The notes: a model not told the origin generated them from the letters alone. A stretch of DNA of 64,000 nt from Sedimentibacter sp. MB35-C1 (GCF_030913635.1 NZ_CP133188.1:1240001-1304000); one strand, 5' to 3'. Positions 9,413 through 22,355 are shown, numbered from the stretch's first letter. A program made the numbers and translations.

Positions 9413-10180
9413 ATGAGGCTGAAAGGCAAGACTGCGATTGTAACAGGCGCTAGTTCTGGTATGGGAAGAGAAATAGTATATCACTTTGCTAAAGAAGGTG
9501 CAAACGTACTGGCGGTTGCAAGGCGCGAAGAAAGATTAAAACAATTGGTTGATGATGTAAAAGAGTTTGAAGGAAGCGTGGTTGCATATGCAGCTGATAT
9601 TACGGATAAAGAAAAGGCAGAAGGTATGGTTGATGAAGCAATACGCAGATTTGGCTCTCTTGATATATTGGTTAATAATGCCGGAATGATGGATGACATG
9701 AGCGGAGTAGGAGATATAAGTGATGAAATGTTTGACAAGGTATTCGAATTAAATGTTAAATCTGTTATGTTTTCAATGAGAAAGGCCGTTAAATATTTTG
9801 AGCAAAAAGGAAATGGAAATATAATAAACATTGCATCAATAGGAGGACTACATGGAGGTATTGCCGGTGCAACTTACACAGCAAGCAAACATGCTGTAGT
9901 CGGTCTTACTAAGAATACAGGTTTTATGTATGCAAAGAAAAACATAAGATGCAACGCAATATGTCCGGGAGGAATTGCTACTGAAATAGGTGAAGGTAAA
10001 TATATGAAAAACATTAACAAAGAGGGTGCGGAACGCACAGGATTGGGATTAGGCCTGAATCCAAGATATGGATTTCCTAATGAAATTGCTGCGGTTGCTG
10101 TATTCCTTGCCAGCGATGAATCAGGATTTGTTAATGGACAATGCATTCAAGTTGACGGTGGATGGACTGCATACATGTAA
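9413..10180 (+). CDS. Short-chain dehydrogenase/reductase (FabG-like SDR)
   Basis: NAD(P)-dependent oxidoreductase of 255 aa. Cofactor motif TGASSGMG lies near residue 12, NNAG near 90, catalytic YTASK near 158, and the family-typical end is CIQVDGGW. AAGGAGG precedes the ATG. It is monocistronic with its own terminator. Substrate cannot be inferred; it need not be a fatty-acid synthesis enzyme because no other fab gene is near. Confidence 0.9.
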   Translation: MRLKGKTAIVTGASSGMGREIVYHFAKEGANVLAVARREERLKQLVDDVKEFEGSVVAYAADITDKEKAEGMVDEAIRRFGSLDILVNNAGMMDDMSGVGDISDEMFDKVFELNVKSVMFSMRKAVKYFEQKGNGNIINIASIGGLHGGIAGATYTASKHAVVGLTKNTGFMYAKKNIRCNAICPGGIATEIGEGKYMKNINKEGAERTGLGLGLNPRYGFPNEIAAVAVFLASDESGFVNGQCIQVDGGWTAYM

Positions 10181-10277
10181 ATTTCAAACAAGTGTTTGCG
10201 GTGCCCAATTTAAAATTGCAGATATGAATCTACTTAAATAAATTATAAATTGTAAAATCACAAACATAAATTTAGAT

Positions 10278-10308
10278 GCAGTATTCGACAAGTGCCGAAT
10301 ACTGCTTT
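10278..10308 (+). terminator. Terminator after the SDR gene
   Basis: Perfect 10-bp stem (10278-10287 with 10296-10305) and a short T run. Confidence 0.75.
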
Positions 10309-10415
10309 CTTATATTGGATACCCAAGACTTTTACTACAAGCTATAAATTTTGTAGATTGGGTAAAAACTCCAGTCATGGTTGAGAGAATCTTCTAAATA
10401 GGTAGAGCATAGAAA

Positions 10416-11363
10416 CTAAGGCAATGCATTTATGATTATCTTACTTCCGACCACACTGAGATTATCAATATTCATAACTTTTTTGAAGAAGTTTAGAGGA
10501 ACATATGTGCTGCCATCTTTTAAAGATGTTGCATCTTCCAGTGATATGTAGGTTTCATTTGACAAGTAGTTGTTCTCACCCACTACAAATGAAATATCAT
10601 TACCAACTGTCACTTCCCTTTCATCTCCATTCCATTTTACTTCGTAGCCTAAAGCTTCCGATATGACGCGAACAGGAATCATAACGGTTCCGGTTTCGCT
10701 TATATATACATTAGGGGTTTCAAGCTCTACATCATTTACAAATATTACAGGTTTATCTTCTGTCTGCTGAGACAATACAACTATTCTATTAGGTGTTGTC
10801 TGAGCAGGGATGCTTTTTGTGGTTACATCATAGTATACAAGCATTTGTCTATTTGAAAGGACTTTTTCAACTTCTTCTAAAGTCGGTTTTTTTATCCAAT
10901 TAATTTCTGTGTTGTTTTCCCATAAGATTTCTGTATCTTCAGATATGTTAATCCTTAGCTGTCCATCTCTGCTGGTAAGATCAGAGTCAAATTTATCTGC
11001 CTTAACAAATCCATCTTCATAAACCGGAGTGACAATACAAATTGTATACTGTGGCGGATAAATTAAAATCATAGGCTTGTCAGATTCATAATATCCTGTT
11101 ATTCTATCGCCTTCTTCAATTTGCATGTCATCTGCAAAATACGTATTTTCGTTGAACATAAAATATGCTTGCGAACCTTCTTCATTCTCTAAAAATATTT
11201 TTGTAATAACTTCGCCAGTTTTTTCAATTTCTTTTACATTACCAGTAAATGATAAGTAAAACGGCTGCACATGAGTATATTCGGCTTGAACTGCTAATGC
11301 CGTGACTATTGATATGCACAGTATCACCGATGTTATAGTGATTAATTTTATCCATTTTTTCAT
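10416..11363 (-). CDS. Secreted protein with C-terminal stalk domain (copper amine oxidase N-like)
   Basis: Exported protein of 315 aa: a signal peptide at residues 1-27 ending about ALAVQA, a central region with no recognised fold, and a C-terminal stalk domain (PF07833-like). The stalk part reads VMIPVRVISEALGYEVKWNG followed by a second beta block with YVPLNFFKKV. In Clostridia this domain is a generic wall-exposed module, not an amine oxidase. GGGAGG lies 6 nt before the ATG. Function unknown. Confidence 0.85.
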   Translation of the reverse strand: MKKWIKLITITSVILCISIVTALAVQAEYTHVQPFYLSFTGNVKEIEKTGEVITKIFLENEEGSQAYFMFNENTYFADDMQIEEGDRITGYYESDKPMILIYPPQYTICIVTPVYEDGFVKADKFDSDLTSRDGQLRINISEDTEILWENNTEINWIKKPTLEEVEKVLSNRQMLVYYDVTTKSIPAQTTPNRIVVLSQQTEDKPVIFVNDVELETPNVYISETGTVMIPVRVISEALGYEVKWNGDEREVTVGNDISFVVGENNYLSNETYISLEDATSLKDGSTYVPLNFFKKVMNIDNLSVVGSKIIINALP

Positions 11364-11510
11364 AAAAACCTCCCTGATAAATTAAAATGTATACTATATA
11401 GACGGGCCCACATAAAAAAAGTTCCTTCATGCAAAGTATTTATTTCTTAAGAGGAACAAGAAGTAAATAATTAAATAAAATAATATAATAAATATATTTC
11501 GGAGGTTAAC

Positions 11511-12716
11511 ATGGACAAAAAAACATATGAAGGATTTCAATTTCCTATTTATGACGACTCAAATTTTATAGCAGCTCAGAGGCAGAGAAATGCACAAGAC
11601 ATAGTAAGAAGGTTTAGGATTCAGAATGATGAAATATACAGAGAATTGGAGAGTAATGGATTAAACAGCAGTAGGGTTGATTACTTATTGCTTTTCTTAG
11701 TTTCATTTTTGATAGGTCAGACAGATGTGAACAGATCACCGGCACAGATATACAATCAGTTTAAAAGCAGGTATCCTTTGCTTGGTCTTATGATCAGACA
11801 ATATAATATACCGAGAGATCTAGCTGACAGATATATGCTGAGAATTATTGAGATGCTGCTGCTTTTAATTAGGGATACACAGCCTGTATCTGAGCCTGCA
11901 CCCGGAAGTGGATGGTCGCGATGGCAGAATCTTGGGGGTATGTTGACTACATCTCCTGCCGCATCTTCGTGGGGACCAGGACGCATTGATGTTTTTGCAG
12001 GAGGAACGGATGATGCTATGTGGCATAAATGGTGGGACGGAACGCGATGGACGGATTGGGAGAATTTAGGGGGAGTGGTGACATCAGCACCAGCAGCAAT
12101 ATCATGGGGGCCTAATCGCATAGATACTTTTGTAAGAGGAACGGACAATGCTATGTGGCATAAATGGTGGGACGGAAGGCAGTGGAGCAATTGGGAGAGT
12201 TTAGGAGGGATACTAACATCAGCACCTGCTTCCTCATCATGGGGACCAAATCGAATAGATACTTTTGCAAGAGGAAATGATAATGCCATGTGGCATAAAT
12301 GGTGGGACGGAATAAGATGGAGCGATTGGGAAAATCTTGGCGGAATCCTCACGTCGGCACCAGCAGCGATATCATGGGAACCAAATCGAATAGACATATT
12401 TGCTCGGGGGGCTAATAGCGATTTAATTCATAAATGGTGGGACGGAAGGCGATGGAATGATTGGGAAAGTCTAGGAGGAATACTAACTTCCGGACCTTCC
12501 GTATCTTCGCGCAGGCCAAGACATATAGACGTATTTGCGGGGGGAAGAAACAACAGATTATTTAGAAAAAGTTGGAATGGTTCTCAGTGGAATGAATGGC
12601 AGGACATGGGTGGGAATATAAATTCAGAGCCGGCGTCAGTTTCGTGGGGAACAAATAGAACGGATGTGTTTGCAAGGGGCCAAAACGAAAATCTTATTCA
12701 TACATGGCAAGAATAA
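11511..12716 (+). CDS. Six-repeat beta-propeller protein (fucolectin/PLL-like repeats)
   Basis: A 401-aa protein without a signal peptide. Residues 1 to about 125 are helical and unrecognised. Residues from about 132 to the end form six tandem repeats of about 45 aa with consensus W-x-x-W-x-x-L-G-G-x-x-x-S-x-P, then R-I-D-x-F-A-R-G, then M-W-H-K-W-W-D-G. This pattern resembles sugar-binding propellers of the PLL/AAL type; the fifth repeat is the most diverged. CGGAGG precedes the ATG, and a strong terminator follows. Sugar binding is an inference from repeat type. Confidence 0.8.
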   Translation: MDKKTYEGFQFPIYDDSNFIAAQRQRNAQDIVRRFRIQNDEIYRELESNGLNSSRVDYLLLFLVSFLIGQTDVNRSPAQIYNQFKSRYPLLGLMIRQYNIPRDLADRYMLRIIEMLLLLIRDTQPVSEPAPGSGWSRWQNLGGMLTTSPAASSWGPGRIDVFAGGTDDAMWHKWWDGTRWTDWENLGGVVTSAPAAISWGPNRIDTFVRGTDNAMWHKWWDGRQWSNWESLGGILTSAPASSSWGPNRIDTFARGNDNAMWHKWWDGIRWSDWENLGGILTSAPAAISWEPNRIDIFARGANSDLIHKWWDGRRWNDWESLGGILTSGPSVSSRRPRHIDVFAGGRNNRLFRKSWNGSQWNEWQDMGGNINSEPASVSWGTNRTDVFARGQNENLIHTWQE

Positions 12717-12721
12717 TAAAT

Positions 12722-12765
12722 AACCTGCCTCATTTGCGATATATTGCAAATGAGGCAGGTTTCTA
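12722..12765. terminator. Strong terminator between converging genes
   Basis: Perfect 16-bp stem (12722-12737 with 12746-12761) with an 8-nt loop. T-rich sequence follows on the + side. Confidence 0.85.
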
Positions 12766-12966
12766 TTCAACTTTAAATCCTGTGTTTTCAATACATTGTT
12801 TAATTTTGCCAGCATCTGTGTTATCATCATATCCCACTTCTACAGAACTTCTGCCAATATCTATATTGACCATGCTGACTCCTTCAATATCTTCTAAGAC
12901 ATTCTTTAATTGAGTTTTCATGTTTTTATTCTGAAGTCTCGACACAGTGTAATGCACTTTATTCAT
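12763..12966 (-). CDS. Small heavy-metal-associated-like (ferredoxin-fold) protein
   Basis: A protein of about 67 aa with the beta-alpha-beta-beta-alpha-beta pattern of HMA domains: TVSRLQNKNMKTQLKNVLED, then GVSMVNIDIGRSSVEVGYDD, then a helix ending TGFKVE. It lacks the CxxC metal-binding pair, so it may not bind copper the usual way. AAGGA lies 9 nt before the ATG at 12966; the ATG 9 nt upstream abuts that site and is disfavoured. Confidence 0.7.
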   Translation of the reverse strand: MNKVHYTVSRLQNKNMKTQLKNVLEDIEGVSMVNIDIGRSSVEVGYDDNTDAGKIKQCIENTGFKVE

Positions 12967-13115
12967 GATCACCATTCCTTATAATAATATATAATTTAGT
13001 ATTTACTGTATGGCTATTATTATTTTGGAAAAATTAAACAGAATTTATAGTTTTTTAGTTTAAACACGCTTTTAGTCCATTATTATAATCGTTATAGGAG
13101 TGATTATATAATAAA

Positions 13116-14018
13116 TTATAAAATGCCATCATCTTTTAAAATCATTTCAAGAGCAAAAACAACATCTTTGTCATAAAATTTTCCTATTAAACTTTTAAGC
13201 TCCTCAATTGCCTGGTTAGGCGGCATTCCGCTGCGGTATGATCTGTCAGATGTCATGGCATCATATGAATCTGCAACAGCAATTATTTTTGCTTCCATTC
13301 GTATCTCATTTTCTTTTAATTTATTTGGATAACCTGAACCGTCCAGCCTTTCGTGATGCTGCTCAACAATAGTTGCAACATCCTTTGAAAACTTTCCTTG
13401 CAAAAGTTCAGAGCTGTATGTGCTGTGTTTTTTTATATAATTAAATTCGTCATTGCTAAGCTTCGAAGGTTTATTTAGTATTTCATCCGGTATAAAGTAT
13501 TTACCCACATCATGAAAAAGAGATGCAAGAGCTATTGTGTAATTAATTTCACCGGAAAGCCCTAGCTTGTCTGCAATTCTAACTGAATAATCTTGTACTC
13601 TGTTACTGTGCCTGTGAGTATATAGATCCTTTGCTTCAGATTTTTCCAATAAGTTTTTTAGGTCGTGGGTATATGCAGACAAAAGGTTGTAAACAGGCTG
13701 AGAAGTGATATATAGCATTTTGGTATCAGTGATTGTTCGGAAAGGAACAGTTTCTTTTATATTTTGGACATAAAAATAATCACCCTTTTGCATTTTTATG
13801 CTTTCGCCTCCGGTACCTATAACTATTGAACCTTCAATAATATAATAAAATTCCATTAAATCTTTAAAGTTTCCAGGAGTAATACTGTTTGGGCGATCAG
13901 CCCTAAATTCATACAGCATTATCTCAAAATCATCTTTTTTAGCAAGCAGGTTCAGCGTTGAAGTTCCTATTATCTGATCAATGCATTTGCTATCTTTAAA
14001 AATATACAAGCCTTCCAT
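13116..14018 (-). CDS. Cupin + HD-GYP-type phosphohydrolase
   Basis: A 300-aa cytoplasmic protein. The N-terminal third looks like a cupin (EFYYIIEGSIVIGTGGESIKMQKGDYF). The rest is an HD-GYP domain: HRHSNRVQDYS, FHDVGKYF, EQHHERLDGSGYP and ADSYDAMTSDRSYR. HD-GYP enzymes hydrolyse cyclic di-GMP or related dinucleotides; the HDxGK and DGSGYP motifs are intact, so it is probably active. The cupin may sense a small ligand. GGGAGC precedes the ATG. A cyclic-di-GMP riboswitch lies about 0.8 kb upstream on the same strand. Confidence 0.88.
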   Translation of the reverse strand: MEGLYIFKDSKCIDQIIGTSTLNLLAKKDDFEIMLYEFRADRPNSITPGNFKDLMEFYYIIEGSIVIGTGGESIKMQKGDYFYVQNIKETVPFRTITDTKMLYITSQPVYNLLSAYTHDLKNLLEKSEAKDLYTHRHSNRVQDYSVRIADKLGLSGEINYTIALASLFHDVGKYFIPDEILNKPSKLSNDEFNYIKKHSTYSSELLQGKFSKDVATIVEQHHERLDGSGYPNKLKENEIRMEAKIIAVADSYDAMTSDRSYRSGMPPNQAIEELKSLIGKFYDKDVVFALEMILKDDGIL

Positions 14019-14061
14019 GTAATTGCTCCCTTATCAATAGTGTTAATCTATTATATCACTA

Positions 14062-14213
14062 TATGGAAAAAAGAAAATATTTAGTTATAATTAGCGCTTT
14101 GTCTCTCTACTATGTCTTCGGTTATGACTTTTGCAGTGCCTCAGTTACAAGACAATTCTCCTTTCCAAAAACGGCATCAGCCTGGGGGGTATGCGTTATT
14201 TTTTTGGCAGTAG
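14062..14213 (+). pseudogene. Possible broken small secreted-peptide gene
   Basis: An ATG at 14062 opens MEKRKYLVIISALSL in one frame. A shift within the TCTCTCT run near 14105 would join it to MSSVMTFAVPQLQDNSPFQK, ending at a TAG at 14211. The joined product would be a signal peptide plus about 30 aa. No convincing ribosome site precedes the ATG, so this may be chance. The rest of the 14019-14330 gap shows nothing else. Confidence 0.25.
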
Positions 14214-14330
14214 ATGTGATTCAAACCCTTCAACAGTAAATACTCATCAAAATGCATCTATATTAAATAGGTGATGTATTATGTTTTTTTGATTAAATAA
14301 ATCGTATAATAATTATGTTATTAAAGCAAA

Positions 14331-14367
14331 AAATTTAGGAGAGATTCAATCTCTCCTAAATTTTTTT
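14331..14367. terminator. Terminator, mainly for the leftward secreted-protein gene
   Basis: Perfect 13-bp stem (14331-14343 with 14351-14363) with T-rich flanks on both strands. Confidence 0.85.
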
Positions 14368-14758
14368 AATGAGCATAGCAAGGGTCGACTAATACTACTC
14401 TGTCATAAATCTGAACTTCAACGTATGTCTTTGTTAATACTACACCTTCTCTTGCAGCTTTTTTAATTAATAAGTCTACTTTCCTGCTGGTTTTCCTTAA
14501 CAGGTTTTCAATAATTCTATCAATTGACCTGTTTAACTGCTGCTCGCTTTGATCTTTGAGAACCTCTTTTTCTGCTTTTTCCACAGCCTTATCGATCTCT
14601 TTGTAAATGTAGTTATTTGTCTCTTCAATCATAATTAAAAGTTCCTGGCTTATGTTCTGCTCTGATTTTTGATAGGCTTGTGCAACAGGGCCAAGTAAAG
14701 CAAGAATTCCAATCATGATGACCAAAAGAGAAGCTGTTTTCTTAATTCCTTTGTACAT
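14366..14758 (-). CDS. Small secreted helical protein under c-di-GMP riboswitch
   Basis: A 130-aa protein with signal peptide MYKGIKKTASLLVIMIGILA and a likely cleavage after VAQA (about residue 28). The mature part is highly charged and helical (ISQELLIMIEETNNYIYKEI and KAVEKAEKEVLKDQ) and ends YDRVVLVDPCYAH. I recognise no family. GGAGG lies 8 nt before the ATG. The leader contains a cyclic-di-GMP-I riboswitch, so expression is probably tied to the sessile/motile switch; an adhesin or matrix role is only a guess. Confidence 0.75.
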   Translation of the reverse strand: MYKGIKKTASLLVIMIGILALLGPVAQAYQKSEQNISQELLIMIEETNNYIYKEIDKAVEKAEKEVLKDQSEQQLNRSIDRIIENLLRKTSRKVDLLIKKAAREGVVLTKTYVEVQIYDRVVLVDPCYAH

Positions 14759-14780
14759 TTTGATATCCTCCTTTAACGTT

Positions 14781-14899
14781 CTTCAACCTATATGAAGGAA
14801 ATAAAATAAAAAACTTCCTTTCGGTAGCTGGCTGCCAGTTTAAAGGCCCTATAGCTTTGCGCCGCTAATTTTCATTAGGTTTGCCATTATCGGTTGAAG
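14781..14899 (-). promoter_or_regulatory. Cyclic di-GMP-I (GEMM-I) riboswitch
   Basis: On the minus strand the core runs about 14890-14820. It has ATGGCAAACC, a helix capped by GAAA, then GCGCAAAGC, then GGGCC, and GGCAGCCAGCTACCG, all hallmarks of the GEMM-I aptamer. The ligand-contacting G in the ATGGC segment is G, favouring c-di-GMP over the cGAMP-type variant. GGTTGAAG near the ribosome site (plus 14781-14788) is complementary to CTTCAACC at the 5' end (plus 14892-14899). That gives an 8-bp closing helix about 15 nt from the GGAGG. Confidence 0.88.
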
Positions 14900-15007
14900 T
14901 GAAAATATAAGTTTTATTTAATTTATTTTATCATATAGTCCTATATATTGCAATTAGTTTTAGGAAAATTTATAATAAGTATGAAAAATATGGATAGGGA
15001 CAAGATG

Positions 15008-15036
15008 TTGACAATCACTTTTATATGTGCTAAGAT
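15008..15036 (+). promoter_or_regulatory. rRNA operon promoter P1
   Basis: TTGACA (15008-15013), 17-nt spacer, TAAGAT (15031-15036). Confidence 0.8.
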
Positions 15037-15087
15037 AACATTCCTTTCACAAGGAAATGCGAAGTAAACAGAGAAATAAAAAAATAG

Positions 15088-15116
15088 TTGACAACATCAC
15101 TTGGATGTGATAAACT
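15088..15116 (+). promoter_or_regulatory. rRNA operon promoter P2
   Basis: TTGACA (15088-15093), 17-nt spacer, TAAACT (15111-15116). Tandem promoters 80 nt apart are usual for rRNA operons. The 130 nt that follow are leader with no gene. Confidence 0.8.
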
Positions 15117-15247
15117 GTTCAAGCTGTTAGGGTAACAGCGAAGAGAACCTAGACAATAAAACAGCATAAGAAACCTTTGAGAGTTCAAAGAAAAAAAGAA
15201 CCAAAGTAAAGAAAGACAAAGATAAGCTAAGCGCTATCTTGAGTATG

Positions 15248-15360
15248 TCCTAACCCGATTTTATCGACCAAAAGGGAGAAAAAATCGATGGTAGGTCAAC
15301 CGCAACGAATTCCTAATTTATGCGACGCAAGGAGCAAATAAATTAGTGAATGAGACTGCG
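15248..15360 (+). repeat. rrn junction element, copy A (leader)
   Basis: Two-hairpin element of about 110 nt just before 16S. Hairpin 1 is closed by CCTAACC/GGTAGG with inner stem CGATTTT/AAAATCG. Hairpin 2 is closed by CGCA/TGCG and ATTC/GAAT, with stem CTAATTTATGC/GCAAATAAATTAG and loop GACGCAAGGA. Confidence 0.85.
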
Positions 15361-15368
15361 ACAGGAAT

Positions 15369-17028
<1,660 letters not shown>

Positions 17029-17141
17029 CTAAAGGACTTATGCTGTTTTATTGCTTGCTTTAAACAAAAGTAAAGCAAGACTGAAGGATACAGTATAAAA
17101 CCACAGAACTTTGAAAATTGCATAGGAAAAAAGAGAAGATG

Positions 17142-17254
17142 CCTTACCCAATTTTTTCGACCGTAGGAAGAAAAAAATTGAAGGTAAGACATTCGCAACG
17201 AATTCCCAATTTATGCGACCATAAGGAGCAAATAAATTGGAGAATGAAACTGCG
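17142..17254 (+). repeat. rrn junction element, copy B (16S-23S spacer)
   Basis: Same two-hairpin design. The first stem has changed to CCTTACC/GGTAAG with CAATTTTTT/AAAAAAATTG. The second keeps the CAATTTATGC stem and GGAGCA loop side. Base changes are paired. No tRNA lies in this spacer. Confidence 0.85.
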
Positions 17255-17343
17255 AGACATTGAGAAAAGTTAAATTCAAATTTTAAATAATAAATACAAT
17301 TTAACCAAAAAAAAATGTTATGAAGACATAACAATGACAAACA

Positions 17344-20405
<3,062 letters not shown>

Positions 20406-20414
20406 TCAAAGATG

Positions 20415-20527
20415 CCCTAACCCAATATTTTCGACTAAAAGGAGAAAAAAATTGAAGGTAGGTCATTCGCAACGAATTCCCAATTTATGCGACGCAAGGA
20501 GCAAGTAAATTGGTAAATGAGACTGCG
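20415..20527 (+). repeat. rrn junction element, copy C (23S-5S spacer)
   Basis: Two-hairpin element with CCTAACC/GGTAGG and CCAATTTATGC/GCAAGTAAATTGG stems and loop GACGCAAGGA. Confidence 0.85.
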
Positions 20528-20589
20528 CAAAAATGTCTAATCTAAAAATTCCTATGCGATTTTGAAAGTTCTGAAAGAACTTTTATATA

Positions 20590-20707
20590 TCTGGTGACAA
20601 TAGCGAAGAGGACACACCCGTACCCATCTCGAACACGGAAGTTAAGCTCTTCAGCGCTGATGATACTTGGCGGGCAACTGCCTGGGAAAGTAAGACGTCG
20701 CCGGGTA
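20590..20707 (+). rRNA. 5S ribosomal RNA, first copy
   Basis: About 117 nt. CTGGTGACAATAGCGAAGAG at the 5' side, CCCATCTCGAACACGGAAG in loop B/C and the closing GACGTCGCCGGG are all present. It is identical to the second copy over its length. Confidence 0.95.
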
Positions 20708-20708
20708 T

Positions 20709-20820
20709 GACCTAACCCGATTTTTCAGAGTTCTGTTCTGAAAAATGGCGGTAGGTCATCCGCAACGAATTCCCAAATTTTGCGACGTAAGGAGCAGAAA
20801 ATTTGGTGAATGAGACTGCG
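20709..20820 (+). repeat. rrn junction element, copy D (between the 5S genes)
   Basis: Hairpin 1 is GACCTAACC/GGTAGGTC with a longer inner stem TTTTTCAGA/TCTGAAAAA. Hairpin 2 is CCAAATTTTGC/GCAGAAAATTTGG with loop GACGTAAGGA. Confidence 0.85.
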
Positions 20821-20874
20821 ATGTTGTTAGGGCAAAGGCTTTAGATAGTCAGTTCAAAACTTACAAAAACATTA

Positions 20875-20992
20875 TCTGGTGACAATAGCGAAGAGGACAC
20901 ACCCGTACCCATCTCGAACACGGAAGTTAAGCTCTTCAGCGCTGATGATACTTGGCGGGCAACTGCCTGGGAAAGTAAGACGTCGCCGGGTA
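20875..20992 (+). rRNA. 5S ribosomal RNA, second copy
   Basis: Tandem duplicate of the first 5S gene, identical by eye. The two are separated by junction element copy D and about 55 nt. Confidence 0.95.
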
Positions 20993-20993
20993 T

Positions 20994-21107
20994 GACCTAA
21001 CCGATTTTTCAGAGTTCTGTTCTGAAAAATCGACGGTTGGTCAACCGCAATGAGTTCCAGATTTGCATGAGCGACAGCGAGTAAGCAAATATGTGAAAGA
21101 AACTACG
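20994..21107 (+). repeat. rrn junction element, copy E (5S-tRNA spacer)
   Basis: The most diverged full copy. Hairpin 1 is GACCTAACC/GGTTGGTC with the inner stem of copy D. Hairpin 2 has shortened to AGATTTGC/GCAAATAT with a different loop containing GCGACAGCGAG. It ends ACTACG, matched by the CGCA side only in part. Confidence 0.75.
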
Positions 21108-21118
21108 ATGGCTATAAA

Positions 21119-21190
21119 GGCCCTATGGTCAAGCGGTTAAGACACCGCCCTCTCACGGCGATAACCCGGGTTCGAATCCCGGTAGGGTCA
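21119..21190 (+). tRNA. tRNA-Glu (CTC)
   Basis: Acceptor GGCCCTA/TAGGGTC, anticodon loop CTCTCAC; no encoded CCA. Confidence 0.9.
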
Positions 21191-21192
21191 TA

Positions 21193-21222
21193 GTTTAGGC
21201 TTGGCTCAGTTGTAAGAGTGTT
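21193..21222 (+). pseudogene. tRNA-like D-arm remnant
   Basis: Between tRNA-Glu and tRNA-Tyr the sequence GGCTCAGTTGTAAGAG resembles a tRNA D-arm. No anticodon or T-arm follows, so it is probably a deleted tRNA gene. Confidence 0.4.
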
Positions 21223-21230
21223 TTAAAATC

Positions 21231-21315
21231 GGAAGAGTTCCCGAGTGGCTAAAGGGGACGGACTGTAAATCCGTTGGCACCGCCTTCATTGGTTCGAATC
21301 CAATCTCTTCCACCA
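21231..21315 (+). tRNA. tRNA-Tyr (GTA)
   Basis: Acceptor GGAAGAG/CTCTTCC, anticodon loop CTGTAAA, long variable arm, encoded CCA. Confidence 0.95.
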
Positions 21316-21317
21316 AT

Positions 21318-21389
21318 GCGGAAGTGGCTCAGTGGTAGAGCATCGCCTTGCCAAGGCGAGGGTCGCGAGTTCGAATCTCGTCTTCCGCT
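21318..21389 (+). tRNA. tRNA-Gly (GCC)
   Basis: Acceptor GCGGAAG/CTTCCGC, anticodon loop TTGCCAA. CCA is displaced by one T. Confidence 0.93.
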
Positions 21390-21408
21390 TCCAATATAAA
21401 TTTATTTT

Positions 21409-21482
21409 GCGGGTGTAGCTCAATGGTAGAGCCCCAGCCTTCCAAGCTGGTCGCGAGGGTCCGATTCCCTTCACCCGCTCCA
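21409..21482 (+). tRNA. tRNA-Gly (TCC)
   Basis: Acceptor GCGGGTG/CACCCGC, anticodon loop CTTCCAA, encoded CCA. Confidence 0.95.
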
Positions 21483-21493
21483 AGTTATGTTTT

Positions 21494-21571
21494 GGTGGAT
21501 ATGGCCTAGTCGGTTAGGGCGCCAGATTGTGGCTCTGGAGGTCGTGGGTTCGATTCCCACTATTCACCCCA
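21494..21571 (+). tRNA. tRNA-His (GTG)
   Basis: Extra 5' G typical of tRNA-His, anticodon loop TTGTGGC, C73 and encoded CCA. Confidence 0.95.
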
Positions 21572-21585
21572 ATACTTAACATCGA

Positions 21586-21659
21586 GGCGCTATAGCCAAG
21601 TGGTAAGGCACAGGTCTGCAACACCTAGATCTCCAGTTCAAATCTGGATGGCGCCTCCA
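21586..21659 (+). tRNA. tRNA-Cys (GCA)
   Basis: Acceptor GGCGCTA/TGGCGCC, anticodon loop CTGCAAC, encoded CCA. Confidence 0.95.
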
Positions 21660-21668
21660 AAATTCTTT

Positions 21669-21742
21669 GCACCCATAGCTCAGTAGGATAGAGCAACGGA
21701 CTTCTAATCCGTGTGCCGGGGGTTCGAATCCTCCTGGGTGCA
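21669..21742 (+). tRNA. tRNA-Arg (TCT)
   Basis: Acceptor GCACCCA/TGGGTGC, anticodon loop CTTCTAA, no encoded CCA. Confidence 0.95.
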
Positions 21743-21748
21743 TTTTAT

Positions 21749-21820
21749 TGGGGTATCGCCAAGCGGTAAGGCACCAGACTCTGACTCTGGCATTCGTGGG
21801 TTCAAATCCTACTACCCCAG
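21749..21820 (+). tRNA. tRNA-Gln (CTG)
   Basis: Acceptor TGGGGTA/TACCCCA, anticodon loop CTCTGAC, no encoded CCA. Close paralogue of the next gene. Confidence 0.93.
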
Positions 21821-21828
21821 TTAAAAAT

Positions 21829-21903
21829 TGGGATGTCGCCAAGCGGTAAGGCACTAGACTTTGACTCTAGTATGCGTAGGTTCGAATCCTGCCATCCCAG
21901 CCA
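21829..21903 (+). tRNA. tRNA-Gln (TTG)
   Basis: Acceptor TGGGATG, anticodon loop CTTTGAC, encoded CCA. Confidence 0.95.
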
Positions 21904-21917
21904 TTTTAATTTATTAT

Positions 21918-21990
21918 GATCCATTAGCTCAGCAGGCAGAGCACTTGACTTTTAATCAAGGTGTCCGGCGTTCGAATCGCCGATGGATCA
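21918..21990 (+). tRNA. tRNA-Lys (TTT)
   Basis: Acceptor GATCCAT/ATGGATC, anticodon loop CTTTTAA, no encoded CCA. Confidence 0.95.
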
Positions 21991-22002
21991 TTCAATATAA
22001 AT

Positions 22003-22089
22003 GGAGAAGTACTCAAGTGGCCGAAGAGGCTCCCCTGCTAAGGGAGTAGATCTGACAAGGATGCGAGGGTTCAAATCCCTCCTTCTCCG
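22003..22089 (+). tRNA. tRNA-Ser (GCT)
   Basis: Acceptor GGAGAAG/CTTCTCC, anticodon loop CTGCTAA, long variable arm. Confidence 0.95.
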
Positions 22090-22101
22090 TTACTACATAT
22101 T

Positions 22102-22175
22102 CGGGGCGTAGCGCAGTTTGGTAGCGCATCTGGTTTGGGACCAGAGGGCCGCGGGTTCAAATCCTGCCGCCCCGA
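22102..22175 (+). tRNA. tRNA-Pro (TGG)
   Basis: Acceptor CGGGGCG/CGCCCCG, anticodon loop TTTGGGA. Confidence 0.95.
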
Positions 22176-22185
22176 TACTTAAGAC

Positions 22186-22259
<74 letters not shown>

Positions 22260-22281
22260 CTATACCAAAACAATTTGTTTT

Positions 22282-22355
22282 GGGCCTTTAGCTCAGTTGG
22301 TTAGAGCGCCCGGCTCATAACCGGTAGGTCCAAGGTTCGAGTCCTTGAAGGCCCA
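22282..22355 (+). tRNA. tRNA-Met (CAT), elongator type
   Basis: Acceptor GGGCCTT/AAGGCCC, anticodon loop CTCATAA. The paired first base is unlike initiator tRNA. Confidence 0.9.

Noticed and set aside
11756-12397. A 213-codon frame opposite the propeller gene
   Set aside because: It mirrors the tandem repeats of the real gene, and repeats alone keep it open.
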